Shown here: piece by piece, positions 33,996 to 46,024 of the stretch
Numbering within the stretch: the first letter of the stretch is position 1
Layout of the letters: every line of letters starts with the position of its first letter
Source: Spongospora subterranea f. sp. subterranea
Lineage: Eukaryota > Endomyxa: Phytomyxea > Phytomyxea > Plasmodiophorida
Direction of reading: 5' to 3'
Length of the DNA: 64,000 nucleotides
Assembly: GCA_049724395.1 (NCBI GenBank)
Contig: JAUGWO010000123.1
Location: 26,796 to 90,795 of the forward strand
Program-made: the position numbers and the translations under genes
Notes under the pieces: generated by a model
Databases searched by the model: none
What the model was told of the DNA's origin: nothing
Seen by the model: only the letters and a program-made list of their open reading frames with translations

Positions 33996-36629
33996 TGTGG
34001 GGTCACTTCAATCTCGAAATCGTGTTAGCGGAGTGGAACCACAATATGATAAATATGGGTTCAAAGGGGTTCCGAATCGATAATAGGGCCAGCCGGCGAG
34101 AGAGGAAAAAAGCCAGCCCCAAAAACCATACACACTCACACACACTATCGCCAGCCAATGGTATCGTAAGGGAGGGCGATACGGACTTTCGAAGCAGTGG
34201 TGAGGGGAATTATGGAGTATTCATTACAGATAACCGACCACAGTCACTCTGCTCAGTAGACAGTAGTGGACATTAAAAATAGGACCTGTGTGTAGTGAAT
34301 ATCGGCCCCGTTACAACCCGTTACGGCACTTTTACTTGAAGTGTACACCAGAGTGTTACGACATAAAATGTGACACTAAATTCCTGACTGCGCAGTAATG
34401 TGCACAGTCCACATTACTGTATTTTGCATAAAATCGCACCGTGGACCAGTTGGCGTGCGGCGGGATGTTCTGCGAGGCCGACCCGACCCATTCTGTAATT
34501 GGCATAGTAATTCCATAAATTTCTGGATTGCCTTCACGATCTTCTCCGAGTGTAGGCTTCTATTTGCAGTAATAAGCTTAGGAATACAGTGCAAATGCCT
34601 CGTCCTGAATTTTTATTTTGAACATTAAGCACCTCCGTAGAGTTTCACTCCTAGGTATTTTGGTATGAGCTCAAGCGCAAACCAGAAACAGAGTTCGTTG
34701 ATCGAGCGGACTGCTGTCGATGCTCTTTCAACCATGTTAACCATTCCCATCCTCATGATGTTATCAGCATCTATCCGGAAGCTATTTTGGTTGAGATCCT
34801 TCCCGATTATGTTGGGCACGTACGGCCGGTGACCCGCCGTTGCTTGAGTCATGGCCACTCCTTGCTTCAGAGAGCGAATGCCGTATCCAATTTGAATTTA
34901 GGGTCTAACTAAGTACCTGTGTGTGCCCTAGTAAAATAGACGAGAGGTTTTTACCAACTTTACATAGAGTCGTTCTTCAATGTCTATGTTGTTGATTTTC
35001 GTATTGAATTTGAATTCCATGCGAAACTGATTGGCGTAGCATTACAATTATAGTCCTGAAATTGAGAGATGTAAGGCCCGTAATTGCCAGTATTGATATC
35101 TGTCCCAGACATTAATGCCTGGGTGGACAACGTTTGATAAATCAATATCGCCATACACATGATTGAACGGCACTTGGCGTTCTTTCTCAGGGGTTTACAT
35201 GATTCATCAGACTCTCAGCTGCGTTTTCAAAGTTCGCCAATCAGGGCTATCAAAGGTGCAACATTGTGCATGTATTCGTTTAACGGGGATTAGAAAACAT
35301 TTCACGATGATCCCGGACGATGTCAATTTCTGGAAGAGGCCGTGGCATTCTCGATGTGATTACGAACATACATCACCTAACAAATACTCGAAATTCAAGG
35401 TTTTGGCTTTGTCTAAGCCTTTGCAGATTTTCCTGATGAATAATCCTACCATATAATTACAAAATCAGCTGATTTTTGAGGCATTGTGCCAAGGATTCTA
35501 CCTCTATGGGCATGATGACGTTCTCTAAAAATTCGAATTTTTGCGTCCGTCGCAGAAGTGTCAATATTCAACATTACATGTTCATTGTGAATCCCGCTTG
35601 ATATTCTTTTACAATGTAATTTTGCAGAAGATGGAAACCTTTGAAATTGAAAATGTTGAAAACGTTTTGTGCAAAGTTGTTACGTTCTTGAAGGAAGACT
35701 GTCAAATTGACTGGTAGCAATGGCAGCGTCATTTTTGGCGCAAGTCAGCAACAATCCTGAGCGATACACAGTTCGCGTTGCCGTCGAGGCTAGAAATGCA
35801 TCTCAGTCCAATCGCCGAATGATTCCGACGAGAGAAACATTCCTTTTGCGATCGGGCACTCTTCCGGGCGTGACCGCTGCAATAGGTTGTGGATCAACTC
35901 AAGGGGACACGTCCCACAATATGAAGGGTATATATGATACAATGAATGCATTTTTTGGTCATTATTTGAAATACGCCCTAATAGATTTCGCAAGAACAAA
36001 AATAAATATACAGTAAATCATCCTAATAAGACATTGGAAAAATGCCATAGGGTTCAGGGTCTAAGCTTGAAAATTGGCATTCCGGGGTTCAGGGTGTTAA
36101 GTCTTGAAACACAGCATTTTTTTGAGTGATACATACAAAATAGCTCAAAAACCCAAAAGTCGAAGGTCCCTAACAATTAGACAAATGAATAAATCTAGGC
36201 AGAGCTCTTTATAGAATCTTGTGGATCCAACAGCTTTCCGGTGCAACGAATGAACCAACACCAATCCGTTCTCCGAACGTGTCGAATCCAAACGGCATTG
36301 AAGGATGCAACGCGACAATCAAAACAAAACCCGATTCTTTCCGGGAATCATTAGCGCCAATGTCATTTTGGTTCAAATCAAATGCAGGGTTCTGACCAAT
36401 GACATCTCCTCTAGAGACTACTCAATTGTACGCTGCAAAGATGCGCGGTAGATCCATTTTCTCAATGAAACTCTGCACCTGTTTGATTGAGCCAACTGAA
36501 ACATCACTATTCCTGGACGGGGTTAGATCACAGCTCGCCTCCCTTTTGCTCGAAGAGGCAGACCCGCCAGACGTGGTGCAAATCACCGACAAATCACCTG
36601 ACGATACGACGACACGCAGTGCAGGTGCG
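33996..36629. other. long gene-poor stretch
   Basis: Small open frames only. The best are 34625-34858 (-), 35163-35456 (+) and 35720-36016 (+, ATG start, 98 residues). None shows a domain, a signal peptide or a splice-consistent extension. Some may be transposon debris. A CA-rich simple repeat lies at about 34130-34145. Confidence 0.35.
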
Positions 36630-36827
36630 TCAGGGCAGCTGGATCTGAGGGCTGTGTGCCAACAACGCGGAGAACTCTGATTCGTCGGTCGCGCCGACTT
36701 TGAGCAGGGTGTTCAGCTCCTTCAGCTGATCAATAAACGACTCCGACTTGAAGCGGCAATCAGGTTCGACGTGCAATGGCCGCTGTGTCGAGAACGGAGT
36801 CTGCAGAAAATATCCCCATAAAATCAT
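36630..36827 (-). CDS. short frame with SHOCT-like C-terminal motif
   Basis: A minus-strand frame of about 65 residues ending at 36630. A TTTTCTGCAG acceptor lies just inside its 5' end, so it is probably the last exon of a spliced gene beginning at ACTCCG near 36801. The end reads SFIDQLKELNTLLKVGATDE then SEFSALLAH. This fits the SHOCT pattern (LxxLxxLxxxGxITxEEFxxxK), a short oligomerisation motif at protein ends. The upstream exons were not found, so the main domain is unknown. A similar SFID start occurs in the frame at 32094-32200. Confidence 0.35.
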   Translation of the reverse strand: MILWGYFLQTPFSTQRPLHVEPDCRFKSESFIDQLKELNTLLKVGATDESEFSALLAHSPQIQLP

Positions 36828-37221
36828 TCTATTAAGACTTTTTCGCTGAAATGGGGGGGGGGTGAATTTGGTGCTGAAACTAAGACTTTTGCCAAACTGA
36901 TCCGGGTCGAGGGGTCTTACGGTCCCAATTCAGGGTTCGGGCGTAAATAGTCTTGTCACAATGAATATTAATACTTGTATCTCAAAATAGGTACAGTCCT
37001 CATATCCATGTGTACGGCTACGGTATCTGGTGCCGCAGCCTCCTCTCAGTCTCTATGCAATGTGATGTGAGAAATGCCCGTCCTTCAGAATACTGTGTGA
37101 GCCCAGAGCACTTTGTTAAGGTTACGCCGCGCCGTGGCCCTGTCAGAATATCAACTTAGTAGGGGTATCATATCGATCTCCATCGCAATTGTTATCCTCT
37201 GATTTCAACAAAGTGGTTAAA
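36828..37221. other. intergenic upstream of the thiolase gene
   Basis: Contains a run of nine or more G at 36852-36861 and the presumed thiolase promoter. No coding signal. Confidence 0.45.
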
Positions 37222-39461
37222 ATGAGCTCTTTTCGCGTCAATTCACTGCTTTCTCAATGCTCTTCTAATACGACTGGCGCGTCTTTAGTTGACTCACCCG
37301 TCACCGCCCACAAAGACACAGATGTCGTCGTTGTCGCAGCCGTCCGAACTCCTATCTGTCGTGCTAAAGTAAACAATAATCTTTTGTGGTTAACGATCTC
37401 ACCAGTTTACAGAAGGGCGGTTTTGCCAACACGTCAGCGACAACTCTTTTAGCAACGGCAATAAAAGGGGTTTTGGCCAAAGCTAAAGTCGACCCAGCTA
37501 TCATCGAGGACGTATGCGTTGGTACTACTCTGGCTCCGGGTTCAACCCGTGCCAACGAGGTAATTTCCACAGTGCTGTTTTCCTTTCTTATTCAAGCAAC
37601 GGTTCTAGGTTCGAATTGCCGCATATTTATCAGGATTACCTACATCAACCTGTGTTAGAACTGTTAATCGGCAATGCAGCTCAGGTTGGAGATCCCTGTT
37701 TTATTATTCTAGTCATACTATTTAGGGTTTTCTTTTTTGACTTCAAAACGAGTTATTTTGGTTTTCCTGATTTCGGTCATTGTTAAATTTCGTCGGAATC
37801 AGGACTTCAAGCAATTGCGGATATTGCCGGTGCAATTAAATCTGGTTACATATCCGTCGGAATTGGTGCTGGTGAGCCTTTTTGGTCGGTGTCGTGTAAC
37901 TTCAACGTATTAACTGCTCTTAGGCGTTGAATCAATGACCACTGACAGTATGTCGTTTGGCGGGAAAATTGACTTAGCAGCAAAGCAGCATCCCATGGTA
38001 TATCATCTCCGTCTCTCTTGCGTTCGTCTAATTTATTCCATTTTTCGTCTGTAGGCTAGGAACTGCTTGATTCCAAGTAAGTAACGACGCTTTTTTCGTA
38101 TTGCTGTAGGCGTTTCTTCTTTTCAAGTTGCATTTCGATGTTATATAGCCATGCGTTTCAAACTTCAACAGTAATCAATTTCAGTGCTCAGCTCTGATCG
38201 CTTGACTGTTTCGATAGTGAACTGAGGACAACGTTGCGCGCTTGCTCTTTTGTGTTTGATTACCGAGATTATTTTTTGGAAATTTCGTTGCGTTTGTTTA
38301 TAGTTATCAAAGGATACTTTCAGTGATCGCTTTTTTTGCATGGGTCATGTAATTTTGCTTCTTTTCTGATTCAGTGGGTATCACGTCCGATAATGTCGCC
38401 AAGAAGTACAGCATTGACCGAAAATCTCAAGTCGGTTCGCCTTCATCCTGTCATGTATATAGGTCACTTACTCAGGTATGCCCTAGGATGCCCTTGCGGT
38501 AATGTCCCATGAGCGCGCGGCAAAGGCAACCTTGACAGGTCGTTTTAAAGATGAGATTGTGCCTGTCACCACCGAAGTTACCGATCCTAAAACTGGTGTT
38601 GTCAAAAACACTGTTGTTGACAAAGATGACGGTAAATTCACATCAGGGAACAACCATGTGGTTTAGAAGAGCTCCATTACCAGGTATTCGTCCAACAACT
38701 ATGGAAGGCTTAAGCAAGTTGAAGCCTGCATTCACTAAAGACGGAACAACTACTGCGGGCACCAGCAGCCAGGTTAGCGACGGAGCGGCAGCGACGTTGC
38801 TGATGTCTCGCGCCACGGCGAAGAAGCTCGGGTTAAAGCCGATCGGATCGTTGCGAAGGTAATTTTGTCGAAACCCATTTCTTGTAACCGTCGGTTAACA
38901 GACAACATCGCGGTTAGTTTCTCGGTAATTGGTGTCCCTCCTGAAATTATGGGCATTGGACCTGCTTTCGCTATACCCGCCGCAGTAAAACAAGCTGGCC
39001 TTAACATGAAGCAGATTGATCTGTTTGAAATCAACGAGGCGTTTGCCAGTCAGGTAATAGATGCACTCGCTGTCGCATGCTGATTAGATGCCCTTCAATC
39101 CTACTGAAGCTTCGCTTTACTCTTCGGCCTAAATTTGACTGACAATATTTCCACTTCGATTTGTTTCGTGTTGTTCAAATCCTTTTCATAGGCTACGTAC
39201 TGCGTTAATAAACTTGGTCTAAGCTGGGATAAGGTCAATGTCAATGGTGGCGCAATCGCCTTAGGCCATCCACTCGGTTGTACAGGATCCAGAATGACCG
39301 CAACATTACTATCCGAAATGTCAAAGCGCAAAGCGAAGTATGGCATTGTTTCTATGTGCATTGGAAGCGGAATGGTAACCATCTGTGCGAGTGTGCTTTT
39401 GGGTCAAATTGTTTAATGGCTACTACAGGGGGCTGCTGCTGTCTATGAATGCGAATGTTGA
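37222..39461 (+). CDS. ACAA1: 3-ketoacyl-CoA thiolase, peroxisomal (ACAA1) type
   Basis: Twelve exons: 37222-37368, 37413-37559, 37609-37684, 37803-37871, 37924-37997, 38055-38076, 38375-38430, 38487-38631, 38684-38858, 38918-39053, 39192-39374, 39429-39461. Every junction keeps frame, giving 420 residues, the length of peroxisomal thiolases. The acyl-accepting Cys is in [10 protein letters not shown] (about Cys121). Further motifs are [34 protein letters not shown] with its conserved His-loop partner [16 protein letters not shown], and the terminal CIGSGMGAAA with the second catalytic Cys. The enzyme cleaves 3-ketoacyl-CoA in beta-oxidation. The N-terminus has RVNSLLSQC, close to a PTS2 import signal (R-V-x5-Q-L/A/F) but ending in Cys. 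Exon 6 is only 22 nt. The frame ends after an intron that itself contains an in-frame stop. Confidence 0.95.
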
Positions 39462-39491
39462 TTCCGTTCCGGTTTTACCGTCCGTTATAAA

Positions 39492-39746
39492 ATGTCTCCT
39501 TGCTTTATTCTCCATGAGCGAATGAGTACTTTGAGTATTGTCCACACTGGACGTTGCTTCACGTCGATGGCCTTCAAAAATAGTGTTACGCGATGTGATT
39601 TCACGACTTTTGAAAAACACCGCAATCGTAACAACCGGATACGTGTATGGGTAACTATTGGAGCGAAAAAAATCTCTGTCACTTTGTCGAGTGTTGAAAA
39701 CATTGCGGTCCGTTCTCCTGCAGGCGTGATCTTATTTGATGTGTAG
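39492..39746 (+). CDS. hypothetical 84-residue ORF
   Basis: ATG at 39492, 31 bp after the thiolase stop. The product ends in a beta-rich looking stretch (RIRVWVTIGAKKISVTLS). No domain, signal peptide or membrane segment. It may be chance coding in the thiolase 3' region. Confidence 0.2.
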   Translation: MSPCFILHERMSTLSIVHTGRCFTSMAFKNSVTRCDFTTFEKHRNRNNRIRVWVTIGAKKISVTLSSVENIAVRSPAGVILFDV

Positions 39747-39781
39747 AAGATGCTGTGAAGCAGATCGTATCCTGACATTAT

Positions 39782-40131
39782 TTTGAATCTAAAAAGATTC
39801 TGTTTTGTGAAAATCGACGGATTTCAGAGTCATCATAATGTTTACTTACGACAACCAAAGGGGCTAATAAGGAAATGGAGATATCTGGCGTGATATTGGC
39901 TGAATTTCAACCCAGGTTTCGTAGTTGGGTATGTTGTGGCCAGTCTGAGAACGTCATTTGAAACTAAATAGATTCTGTTTTGTGAAAAATCGACGGATTG
40001 CGAGTCATCATAATGTTTACTTACGACAACCAAAGGGGCTAATAAGGAAATGGAGATATCTGGCGTGATATTGGCTGAATTTCAAACCAAGTTTCGTAGT
40101 TGGGTATGTTGTGGCCAGTCTGAGAACGTCA
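39782..40131. repeat. 175-bp tandem duplication
   Basis: Units 39782-39956 and 39957-40131 are nearly identical, with a few substitutions and a one-base indel. No coding content is recognised. The high similarity indicates a recent local duplication. Confidence 0.9.
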
Positions 40132-40448
40132 AGACGATTTTGTTATATGTTTTGTTTTTAGAAACAGTTTGCTTCTCGGTTGAACGAGAATTTTCTTTGA
40201 GGTCTTTATTCCATTGTCTCTATTATTTCAGGAAATTCCATCTTGGCAAGCAATGATTCACATCAGTATAGGTGCAATGACCAGTGAAAACATGAGTTTC
40301 AATCTCAGGCAAATACAAAGATAAAGCTGCGCCTTGAACCCAGACTTAGGAGATCTGTCACGATTAGAATAGATTGGCAAATATGAACCGGAAACATCAC
40401 AATTTAGGTTTTGAGGGATCCGGATTTAATTTACTTGTATATATAGGT

Positions 40449-41144
40449 CTATAGAATCTGCTGATTTCTAGGCTCATTACGACATCTTTGCACAAAATTC
40501 CGGCAACGAAACCAACGAAGGAGGCGATTCTGGCCAGAGAGTCCATTTAAATATTGACAGATCGCCAACACGGTGGTGGTTTGGGCCGAGTTCAAAGGGG
40601 AAAATGTCCCGACCAAGTAAATAATGCGACCATTAAGAAGACGCGCGACTAGCTCAACAGCACGATTATCATTGTCTGGAATCTGAGTTTCTCGCAGCAT
40701 CGATTCAAACACTAAAAGTGGTAAATCCCATCTGATGTTGGACGTTCTCAAGATCTGGCCGGCTGAGCTGATCTGCAACAGAATCGACGCGTCTTTCTCG
40801 CACTCGTCATCGTCAATATTACGAACCTCACACCCGTCTTTATCATCACGAGCAGAGGCTAAAGAATCGGATATAAATTGCGCGCATTGAAAGCGCGATC
40901 GAATATAATGTGCTGGTAAACGGTCCCATTGTTCGGTAATTTGCTTAGCAAGTTCCGAGCGGTTAAATAAAATCCGCTGTAAAATTGACTTGGCCGCCAG
41001 TAACAGAATTGGCAATAACGCCATAGCAGCACTGACTTCGTTGGAATTCGATCCATATATGCCCAGAGTTAGGATACCTGCTGAGATTGTCAGGATCATG
41101 GCCATTTGTGTTGGTTGGTCGCATAATGTGGTAATGTATCCCAT
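40449..41144 (-). CDS. hypothetical protein with two N-terminal membrane helices
   Basis: The first in-frame ATG is at 41144 (MGYITTLCDQPT), giving 231 residues. Two hydrophobic helices lie near residues 14-32 (MAMILTISAGILTLGIYG) and 40-58 (AAMALLPILLLAAKSILQ). A soluble region of mixed charge follows, with an acidic patch (NIDDDECEKDAS), and then another amphipathic stretch (LVARLLNGRIIYLVGTF). A stop lies just upstream, in frame with the longer TTG-started reading. I recognise no family. An organelle or ER membrane protein is possible. No repeats or transposon features surround it apart from the minisatellite 150 bp upstream. Confidence 0.5.
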   Translation of the reverse strand: MGYITTLCDQPTQMAMILTISAGILTLGIYGSNSNEVSAAMALLPILLLAAKSILQRILFNRSELAKQITEQWDRLPAHYIRSRFQCAQFISDSLASARDDKDGCEVRNIDDDECEKDASILLQISSAGQILRTSNIRWDLPLLVFESMLRETQIPDNDNRAVELVARLLNGRIIYLVGTFSPLNSAQTTTVLAICQYLNGLSGQNRLLRWFRCRNFVQRCRNEPRNQQIL

Positions 41145-41297
41145 CAATAACGGCAGCAGCGCCAGCAATGGTTAGCACATAAATTAAGTTAGTGGTGAGG
41201 GTCTGGTGGACTCACGAGCTCGTGTATTTAGGGGGATGACTAATACATGCGTAATCCTGACTCACGCCTCTTTGTTACAATAGGTTACAAACATACA

Positions 41298-41669
41298 CCA
41301 ACAGTGACTTACCCCATCGACAACAGTAACTTACACCACCGACTAACAGTAACTTACGCCATCGACCAACAGTAACTTACACCACCGACCAACAGTAACT
41401 TACACCACCGACTAACAGTAACTTACGCCATCGACCAACAGTAACTTACACCACCGACCAACAGTAACTTACACCACCGACTAACAGTAACTTACGCCAT
41501 CGACCAACAGTAACTTACACCACCGACCAACAGTAACTTACACCACCGACTAACAGTAACTTACGCCATCGACCAACAGTAACTTACACCACCGACTAAC
41601 AGTAACCTACGCCATCGACCAACAGTAACTTACACCACCGACTAACAGTAACCTACGCCATCGACCAAC
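41298..41669. repeat. 23-bp minisatellite, about 16 units
   Basis: The unit is CCAACAGTAACTTACACCACCGA or close variants (CTAACAG..., ...GCCATCGA). Variants alternate to give a higher-order period of about 69 bp in the middle of the array. No spacer diversity is present, so this is a tandem repeat and not a CRISPR array. Confidence 0.95.
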
Positions 41670-42340
41670 AAATTTATCCAATAACCCTGCCGCTGTCGTT
41701 TACACCATATTAGGACTTGTCAGACTTCAAAGTCCTCATGAAATAACTATTGTGGCTGTGTTGTTTATCACAAATCTGTATTGCATTTTTTGGTGGTTTA
41801 TGCTATTATCCGAGGAGTTTCTTTGCCCAACGCGACGGATATGCTCTTAGCTTTGATGTTCCGATTTGTATACATATCCTTATACAGATATCAAAAAAGT
41901 CCCTTTGCAAACCTGCATTTAGATGTTGTTTCTGTAATTACAGAAGTGCCCGAGTGCAAAACCCACGACAGGTTGATGCGCTTATAGAAACAGTGAACGC
42001 TCCTTAGTCATACCGAATGTCCAGAACACCTCAAACTGTTCATCTTCCGCCCTTTATGCTTTGATGCATCTCCATGTCATGCACCAGGATACATCTTTCG
42101 TCAGCTCAATCACTCTGGGATTGCACAATGGGCACTGGCTGTCTCGATAATTCCACCCAGAAACTCAAGATTTGAACATTGGCCGATCATTCACCTGTTT
42201 ATTACTTTTTCTTGGCCAAATCAAACCTGACCCTCTACAGTCAGCAACTCAGGCCTGAACTAACACGGTTGGTCTCGTGCCTTCCAGAAGATTCCGAACC
42301 CGGAATACGATAGGGAGACCATTGCCAATATCTCGTCAAT
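41670..42340. other. intergenic region upstream of TTC23
   Basis: Short frames at 41750-42007 (+) have no recognisable content. The region probably contains the TTC23 promoter. Confidence 0.45.
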
Positions 42341-44088
42341 ATGAGTTCGCATTCCAAGTCGGCCGCCATAATTGGCCTTGATAGTTCAATGGGGTTTAAC
42401 CATGCTGCCCTCATGTTTGGAGGGCATAGTCGACACTCTAAGAAAATGTCAATTTCCTCGAAAAAACGTCAATCGTCACCGCGGTTATTAACAAAAAAGG
42501 TTTTGGACCCAGAACTGGAAGATGTCGACATGACACCGCCAGAAGAACGACTCGCGAAGTTTTCTGTGTTGGCGGTCGAGTACGAGGAACGTCACGATTT
42601 CGAGCAGTTGGTAACGGCCAGGATGCATTGCTTGGCGCTTGCACAACTATGTTTTGGCAAAACGCACCCAGAAGTCACGCTATCACATCTACGATTGGGC
42701 AACGCTTTTCAACGCCGGGGCCTGTTCGTACAGGCTGAGCAACATGCACAGACCGCTCTGGATCGGCTAACGTCTATCGACCACGGCGAGAAAGAATCCA
42801 AACGGATCCGGTTTGGAGCGCTTTCTACTGTTGGATGCGCAGGGATAGGCCTTCGCCAATGGGCCAAAGCTGAGCCTCTTTTGCAGCAGGCGCAGGACCT
42901 GGTCGAATATGCATCAGGAGCGAGCGATAAAGCCAACCTCATGCTGGCTTTATCGCAGGTTCAGACACAGGTCGGGCCTTATCCTGCAGTATTATTACCT
43001 TATCGTCATTACACCATACTGTTCAAATGACTGACGTGGCGTTATGTTTGAATTGGTACTCTCAAACGGATGACGGTTGATTCCTCATGGGGGATGTGGC
43101 AATCGGAAGACATCCCTGACTGAAGATTGAAATTTTATGCAATTATACCAGTTGGGGACAGAGTTTAGTGATTTCCTGCCCAAAACCTTGTTGAAAATAT
43201 TGGAGCCTATTTCAAAGGTTTTCTAGTTATATTTGCAACGGAAATTTGTATCGACCTAATAATTCACTCTATATCCTTAAATCTCATTTCAGAAACGCTA
43301 TTATGGCGATGCGGTAGAAACCCTAGAAAGTGCACTGGCTGAAAAACTGAAGATCGTATCTGAGACCCATCCGGATATGTTGGCATTCTTCCTGCAATTG
43401 GGTCGGGCTTATCATCGCCTGTCGACAACCGCTGCAGATCAACCCAACCCTCTCATGTCGCAAAAGGCTGTCGAGGTACTCACCAAGGCTGTCAACGTCG
43501 GCGTTGTCAACAACTTTGTATTCAAGCAGGAGATGGGCGACGCAATGTTCTATCTTGGGTAAGTCCCTTACGTTTGTCGTTTGTCGAGGCGCTAATTTTC
43601 TCTTTGATTTCACCTCACTAAATGATCGTTAACAGCCTTGATCATGATATTTTGCTCATTAATTCTGTGTCTTTAACAGGGCCAGTTTGGCGGAGTCGGG
43701 AAAGGCCGAAAACGCCATCGAATACTTCGAACGATCACTAAAGGTGTATCGGACCCTACATGGCAAACGATCAGCTCCGGTTGCTCGAACCCTTCGCCAG
43801 ATCGCGTTCCTGTTCATCCGTCAGCGAAACCTGGATAGTGCCATTCCCTATTTGGCGGCCGTTATCAAGGCAGAATCGCACCTGCATGGACCCAACAGCG
43901 TTCAAGTTGGGGATCTATTGAAAACACGAGGCGATGTTCTACTGATAGCTCAGCGATACGACGAGGCAATCGCGTCGCTGACTGAAGCCGCCTCCGTCTA
44001 CGAGACCGTATTTGGGTCCGATTGCCAGCAACGCAAGGAATGTCATGACAGAATTGCCCGAGCCGATGAAATCAAATATTCGGAGTAA
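42341..44088 (+). CDS. TTC23: tetratricopeptide repeat protein 23-like
   Basis: Three exons, 42341-42970, 43293-43558 and 43680-44088, joined in frame over introns of 322 and 121 nt, give 434 residues (human TTC23 has about 447). After a basic Ser-rich leader come TPR helices: LALAQLCFGKTHPEVTLSHL and then GLFVQAEQHAQTALDRL. The latter is the hallmark TTC23 segment (GLxVQAExHAExA). More TPRs follow: YYGDAVETLESALAEKL, AIEYFERSLKVYRTLHG, AIPYLAAVIKAESHLHG and AIASLTEAASVYETVFG. TTC23 works at the ciliary base and in cilium-linked signalling in animals; in a protist a flagellar role is the natural inference. AATAAA lies 3 bp after the stop (44091). A kinesin-light-chain-type TPR protein is the alternative. 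Confidence 0.82.
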
Positions 44089-46024
44089 ACAATAAATTCT
44101 GAGAATTCTGATGTGATTGATCGGGCAATCGTCGACCGTTGCAATCGACAACACGAGACACTCTTCATTGCTACTGGGAAATCAGGAACGCCCCCGCTGG
44201 AGATTCAGGAATAACCCGTTGTATTGCGGAAAAGAGCAAAACAACATAAAGTGGGGTTGGACGAAAGTGTTTTACCAGATCCCATCAGTCTGGAAAGGAA
44301 GAGGAAAAATTCTGTATCTGAGCTGAGGGCAATATCGTCCAATCCAATAGGGATATGGCGGTCGGTCCACAATCACCATTGCCAACACACTGTTGTTGAA
44401 TTAACATCGACATTAGTGATAACAGATATCCTCAAGAAAATCAAGCACAATCATCAGCGAGATGGTACCACTATAGGGAAAGTTGTGAAGAAGGTGCTCT
44501 AGCAACATCTCGTTAATCACAAACAAATTTAATCACAAAGAAATTTTCTGTCTGAATATTGTAAAACAAAACTTGAAAATTAAAGGGGTCAAGATGGCGA
44601 TGCACAAACACCCCGGTGTCGCATTCGATACATGTCATGAATATTACTGTTTTTAGCCCTGATGCTGTCTTCCCTGATCAACAGTTTCTCAGAATGGTTT
44701 CAGTGAAAATAATACCATTGGTGCTGTTATGACATGTGCGAGTTGATCCTCAGCTCATGATAATGAACGTTTTAATGATCTGGGGACACCAATGCCAATC
44801 CACGAATCTGGCCAAGGCGCTATTCAGCCGGATCAAAATTTCACAAGAACGCCTTCATACAATACACCAGATGATCTCCACATTTGGCTGCACTTTACCA
44901 ACAACCTCTTGGTTTACAGGGCTTCTTGTTGGTCGCCTTCAGATCCATGTTGCTTCAAGCGAACTGCCAAAGTTCAATACACTACACGATTTCGTTTTAC
45001 CAAGAATCTGAGCACCATTTCGAATCCATTCAATTGTTCGGTATATTAGACCAGATGCATTTTCCAGCAATTATGTACAAAGATTTTCGTGGTTTAGAGA
45101 ATGGACAAAGTACTGATATGGCAAAGACTTAGATATATTCTCAATGATAGGATCAACATTCTAACCTGAATAATTTTGCCAAAATAGAACTGGCGGTGAT
45201 ATGGTTATGGTAAGACAACGCCTGTGAGCTGTTGATGCAACTGCCAGGGCAAACCAATACCTTCTTGAACAACATCAGTTAGTTCTATCTCTGCCCCAAT
45301 TGCTTCATGGCCTTTGCCCTGTTCGGGCGTCATTTCATGCCAGAATCTGATCACATTCATTCAATACCCAAGGACACAATCGACAATCGAAATGAAGGAA
45401 CCCCCTTTCATCTCAGTTGACGATCATCAACGTACGGGAATTCTCTGTGAAACGGTCGTTGATTGGGTGTAAAAAAGCAGGAGAAGCATCGACGAATGCG
45501 CCATCTCCAGTATGATGTCATGTGATGAGTTATGAATCAGACGGTGGCACGTCTGTAAACTAGCGTTTTCTCGAACAATCTCATTCAGTGTATTCTTTAA
45601 CCGTAGACGGACTGTGTGATGAAATGGCGATAAACTAATGGCCGATATATGATTGTCTGTGGGTTTATTCGCTCATCTCGGTCGTTAGAACCAGTAGTGT
45701 CTCTCTTTTACAGAGCACAAGCGAGCGTTAATGATATCTGAATAAGTCTCTTCGGTATTGTGTTGTCAGCAAACAAACCCTGATCGAGAGGACCTTTGAC
45801 TACTAGCGCTGATCATCTGTTTATAGTGGTGCTAAGTGACTATCACGACACTTGTTATTTCAAAGCAGAAGACCACGAAAACAACCGGTGAAACGGCATC
45901 AGCGATTAAAATCTTGGTTCAATGTTCAACCACATTTAGATGACGAAAGAACCTGTCGAAAATGGGAGGAGAACAGGACCTTTTCACACTGAATTCCTAT
46001 TTATTGAGGTTTCTCAACGACAAA
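44089..46024. other. gene-poor 1.9 kb region
   Basis: TTC23 3' flank and downstream flank of the M3 peptidase (convergent). Frames at 44224-44502, 44736-45132 and elsewhere lack domains and conserved composition. I see nothing supportable. Confidence 0.4.

Noticed and set aside
41298-41669. CRISPR-like array
   Set aside because: Direct tandem units with no unique spacers, in a eukaryotic genome.
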